Shown: positions 62,457-64,000 of the stretch, piece after piece
Position numbering within the stretch: position 1 is the first letter of the stretch
Layout: the number at the start of each line of letters is the position of its first letter
NCBI GenBank assembly: GCA_027308685.1
Contig: DAIDEE010000007.1
Coordinates: forward strand, 150,387-214,386
DNA: 64,000 bases
Direction of reading: 5' to 3'
DNA from: Acidocella sp.
Lineage (GTDB): Bacteria > Pseudomonadota > Alphaproteobacteria > Acetobacterales > Acetobacteraceae
The notes under the pieces: generated by a model
What the model saw: only the letters and a program-made list of their open reading frames with translations
Database searches by the model: none
Told to the model about the DNA's origin: nothing
Made by a program: the position numbers and the translations under genes

Positions 62457-62627
62457 CACATTCCTTAATTTATCAGCCTGCCCATTCTGTATGCGGAAGG
62501 CAAGAGGCACGTAAACTTTGCGTGAGACTTATCTCCTCCTAGGACATTAGTATTTGGTGCAAGCCCTGGAAAGCCGCCTACAACCGGTTTTCGCGCTGGT
62601 ACAACTGCCTTATTTGGCGGGTTTGCA

Positions 62628-62665
62628 CAAAAAAAGCCCCGGCAGTTGCCCGCCGGAGCTTTTTC
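62628..62665 (-). terminator. Intrinsic terminator after the OmpA-family gene
   Basis: On the minus strand AAGCTCCGGC (62661-62652) pairs with GCCGGGGCTT (62643-62634), one G-U pair, 8-base loop, and runs into seven T residues. It lies 22 bases after the ompA-like stop. Confidence 0.85.
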
Positions 62666-62682
62666 GTGGCCAGTTTAGAAGT

Positions 62683-63768
62683 TTATTTCAGAACGATTTC
62701 CACGCGGCGGTTTTGTGGTTCGCGCACGCCCGGGCCGGTTGCGACCAGCAGATGTGTTTCACCAAAGCTATGGATTTCAATCTCTGATTGTGGAACGCCG
62801 TCGGCGACCAACTGAGACGCCACAGCTTTGGCGCGCCGCTCAGACAGGCCCATGTTGTAGGTCGGCGTTCCGGAAGTGTCGGTATAACCCGAAACGTCAA
62901 GTGTTGTAACATTGTTGGTTTTGCTGGTTGACGCGGCCTGTGCGATAATTTGTGTAGCGCGTGGCGTCAGGTCAGACTTGTCCCAGTCAAAGAAGACCAG
63001 ATAGGTCTGAGATTGCACGGGAGCAGGTGAAGCTGCCGGCGCGGCGGCTGCCATAGGGGCAGGGGCCATCGGTGGCGGGGTGAACAACTGGTAGCGCAGC
63101 CCGACCAGAATTTGATTGTTATATTCATGCAGAAATTTTGCGGAAGCTGGTAATCCGCTGAAGGAACCATTGAATTTCCGCGAGTTGGCCAAACCAACAA
63201 AACGATATTCAACGGTCGCCGACAGGCCAGGAACAGTGGAGATGGGAATCGCCAGTCCGGCAATGCCCTGATAGGCCAATGCGCCGCGCGTTTTATTGAT
63301 TGAGGCACCAGCGGCATTGAAATTGTTGAAGTTGTCTTCCTGCCAACCGATGCCGACGCCAATATAGGGGTAAAGGTAGGGCAGGCCGATATCGAAGTCA
63401 TATAATACATTGCCGAAGATGCCATAACGCGCTTCAGAGCCGCTGGCCGCTGCCGCAAAGCCGTCGGCTTTCACTTTGTTGGCGCTGTCGTGGATATAAT
63501 CGCCTTCGACCTCAGCGCGGAAACCATTGCCGAAGCCGTAGCCGAGGCTGGCCTCGCCGGTGTAGCCGTTCTTCATGTTTAGCTTGGCTTCAAACGGTTG
63601 ACCCGTTCCGTTAACAGTGAGGTCCTTCGCCTTCTGCGAATTTTCAATGTTGTAGCCAAATCCGCCGGCGACATAGGGACCGGTAACGGGCTGAGCATGA
63701 GCGGCATGTGAGAGCGCAAAAGGTGCTGCCAGCACGGTTGCGGCTAATAGCGCGAGACGAAATTTCAT
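62683..63768 (-). CDS. OmpA-family outer membrane protein
   Basis: A 361-residue two-domain protein. Signal peptide 1-25 (MKFRLALLAATVLAAPFALS, ending AHA), an eight-stranded beta-barrel domain to about residue 215 with many aromatic-Gly turns, a Pro/Ala linker (PPPMAPAPMAAAAPAASPAP) and a C-terminal OmpA peptidoglycan-binding domain (about 240-361) with LDVSGYTDTSGTPTYNMGLS and NRRVEIVLK. It should tether the outer membrane to peptidoglycan. The ATG at 63768 lies 8 bases after AGGAG; the ATG at 63774 is too close to it. Confidence 0.92.
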   Translation of the reverse strand: MKFRLALLAATVLAAPFALSHAAHAQPVTGPYVAGGFGYNIENSQKAKDLTVNGTGQPFEAKLNMKNGYTGEASLGYGFGNGFRAEVEGDYIHDSANKVKADGFAAAASGSEARYGIFGNVLYDFDIGLPYLYPYIGVGIGWQEDNFNNFNAAGASINKTRGALAYQGIAGLAIPISTVPGLSATVEYRFVGLANSRKFNGSFSGLPASAKFLHEYNNQILVGLRYQLFTPPPMAPAPMAAAAPAASPAPVQSQTYLVFFDWDKSDLTPRATQIIAQAASTSKTNNVTTLDVSGYTDTSGTPTYNMGLSERRAKAVASQLVADGVPQSEIEIHSFGETHLLVATGPGVREPQNRRVEIVLK

Positions 63769-63872
63769 AAGCATGACTCCTAACATAGACAGACTGGTTT
63801 GGTCACGCCGTGTGACCTGTAGGGTAAGTGGCGTTGCTTAGTGCCATTAGTAAGGCGTAAAAAATTGATTGA

Positions 63873-63903
63873 TATATACTGTGATGAAAATACAACAGTT
63901 CAA
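63873..63903 (-). promoter_or_regulatory. Candidate promoter of the OmpA-family gene
   Basis: On the minus strand TTGAAC (63903-63898) is 19 bases from TATATA (63878-63873), or 17 from AGTATA, in a markedly AT-rich stretch. It leaves a 5' leader of about 100 bases before the ATG. The region 63787-64000 contains no gene that I can recognise. Confidence 0.4.
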
Positions 63904-64000
63904 GTAAATTACTATATAATTTAATTTTATGTTATATCAGATTCAAGGGCTTGCATTCATCTGTATTTGATGCAGGCTTAAAAAATCTATGGTACATGAC

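Overview
The window looks like a chromosomal backbone segment of an alphaproteobacterium, most probably in the Rhodospirillales/Acetobacteraceae (Acidocella- or Acidiphilium-like). The grounds are the trpE-G-D-C-moaC-moeA order, a DUF1491 gene, the Fds-type NAD-linked formate dehydrogenase and overall protein character. The family-level placement is inference. No rRNA, tRNA, CRISPR array or insertion sequence was recognised.

Bases 1-7,900 (minus strand) hold a compact biosynthetic run: a PpiD/SurA-like periplasmic foldase, trpE, trpG, trpD, trpC, moaC, moeA and the start of a BioF-like gene that leaves the window. Most of these genes overlap or nearly touch.

Bases 7,950-36,075 (plus strand) form the transcription/translation supercluster: rplK-rplA-rplJ-rplL-rpoB-rpoC, then rpsL-rpsG-tuf running straight into the S10, spc and alpha clusters (rpsJ to rplQ, with secY and adk). 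secE-nusG is absent upstream of rplK and fusA is absent between rpsG and tuf. Several strong inverted repeats sit at operon joints: after rplL, after rpoC, before rpsL, before secY, after adk and after rplQ. A good internal promoter lies before rpsM.

Bases 36,105-44,593 (plus strand) are a formate module: a LysR-type regulator, the soluble molybdenum NAD-linked formate dehydrogenase genes fdsG-fdsB-fdsA-fdhD-fdsD, an oxalate/formate-family MFS carrier, and a 36-residue membrane peptide that matches the small-subunit type found beside such carriers. Together they would import formate (or oxalate) and oxidise formate to CO2 and NADH.

Bases 44,582-52,016 are accessory. A minus-strand five-gene unit has an SsuA/THI5-like ABC importer followed by a small basic protein and a DUF429 protein. 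On the plus strand are a DUF1491 gene, a secreted serpin (rare in this class), a VOC-fold protein and glpD.

Bases 52,018-62,404 (minus strand) are almost entirely transport: a UgpBAEC glycerol-3-phosphate importer facing glpD, then two complete polar-amino-acid ABC importers in the same gene order. An OmpA-family outer-membrane protein with an AT-rich upstream region closes the window.
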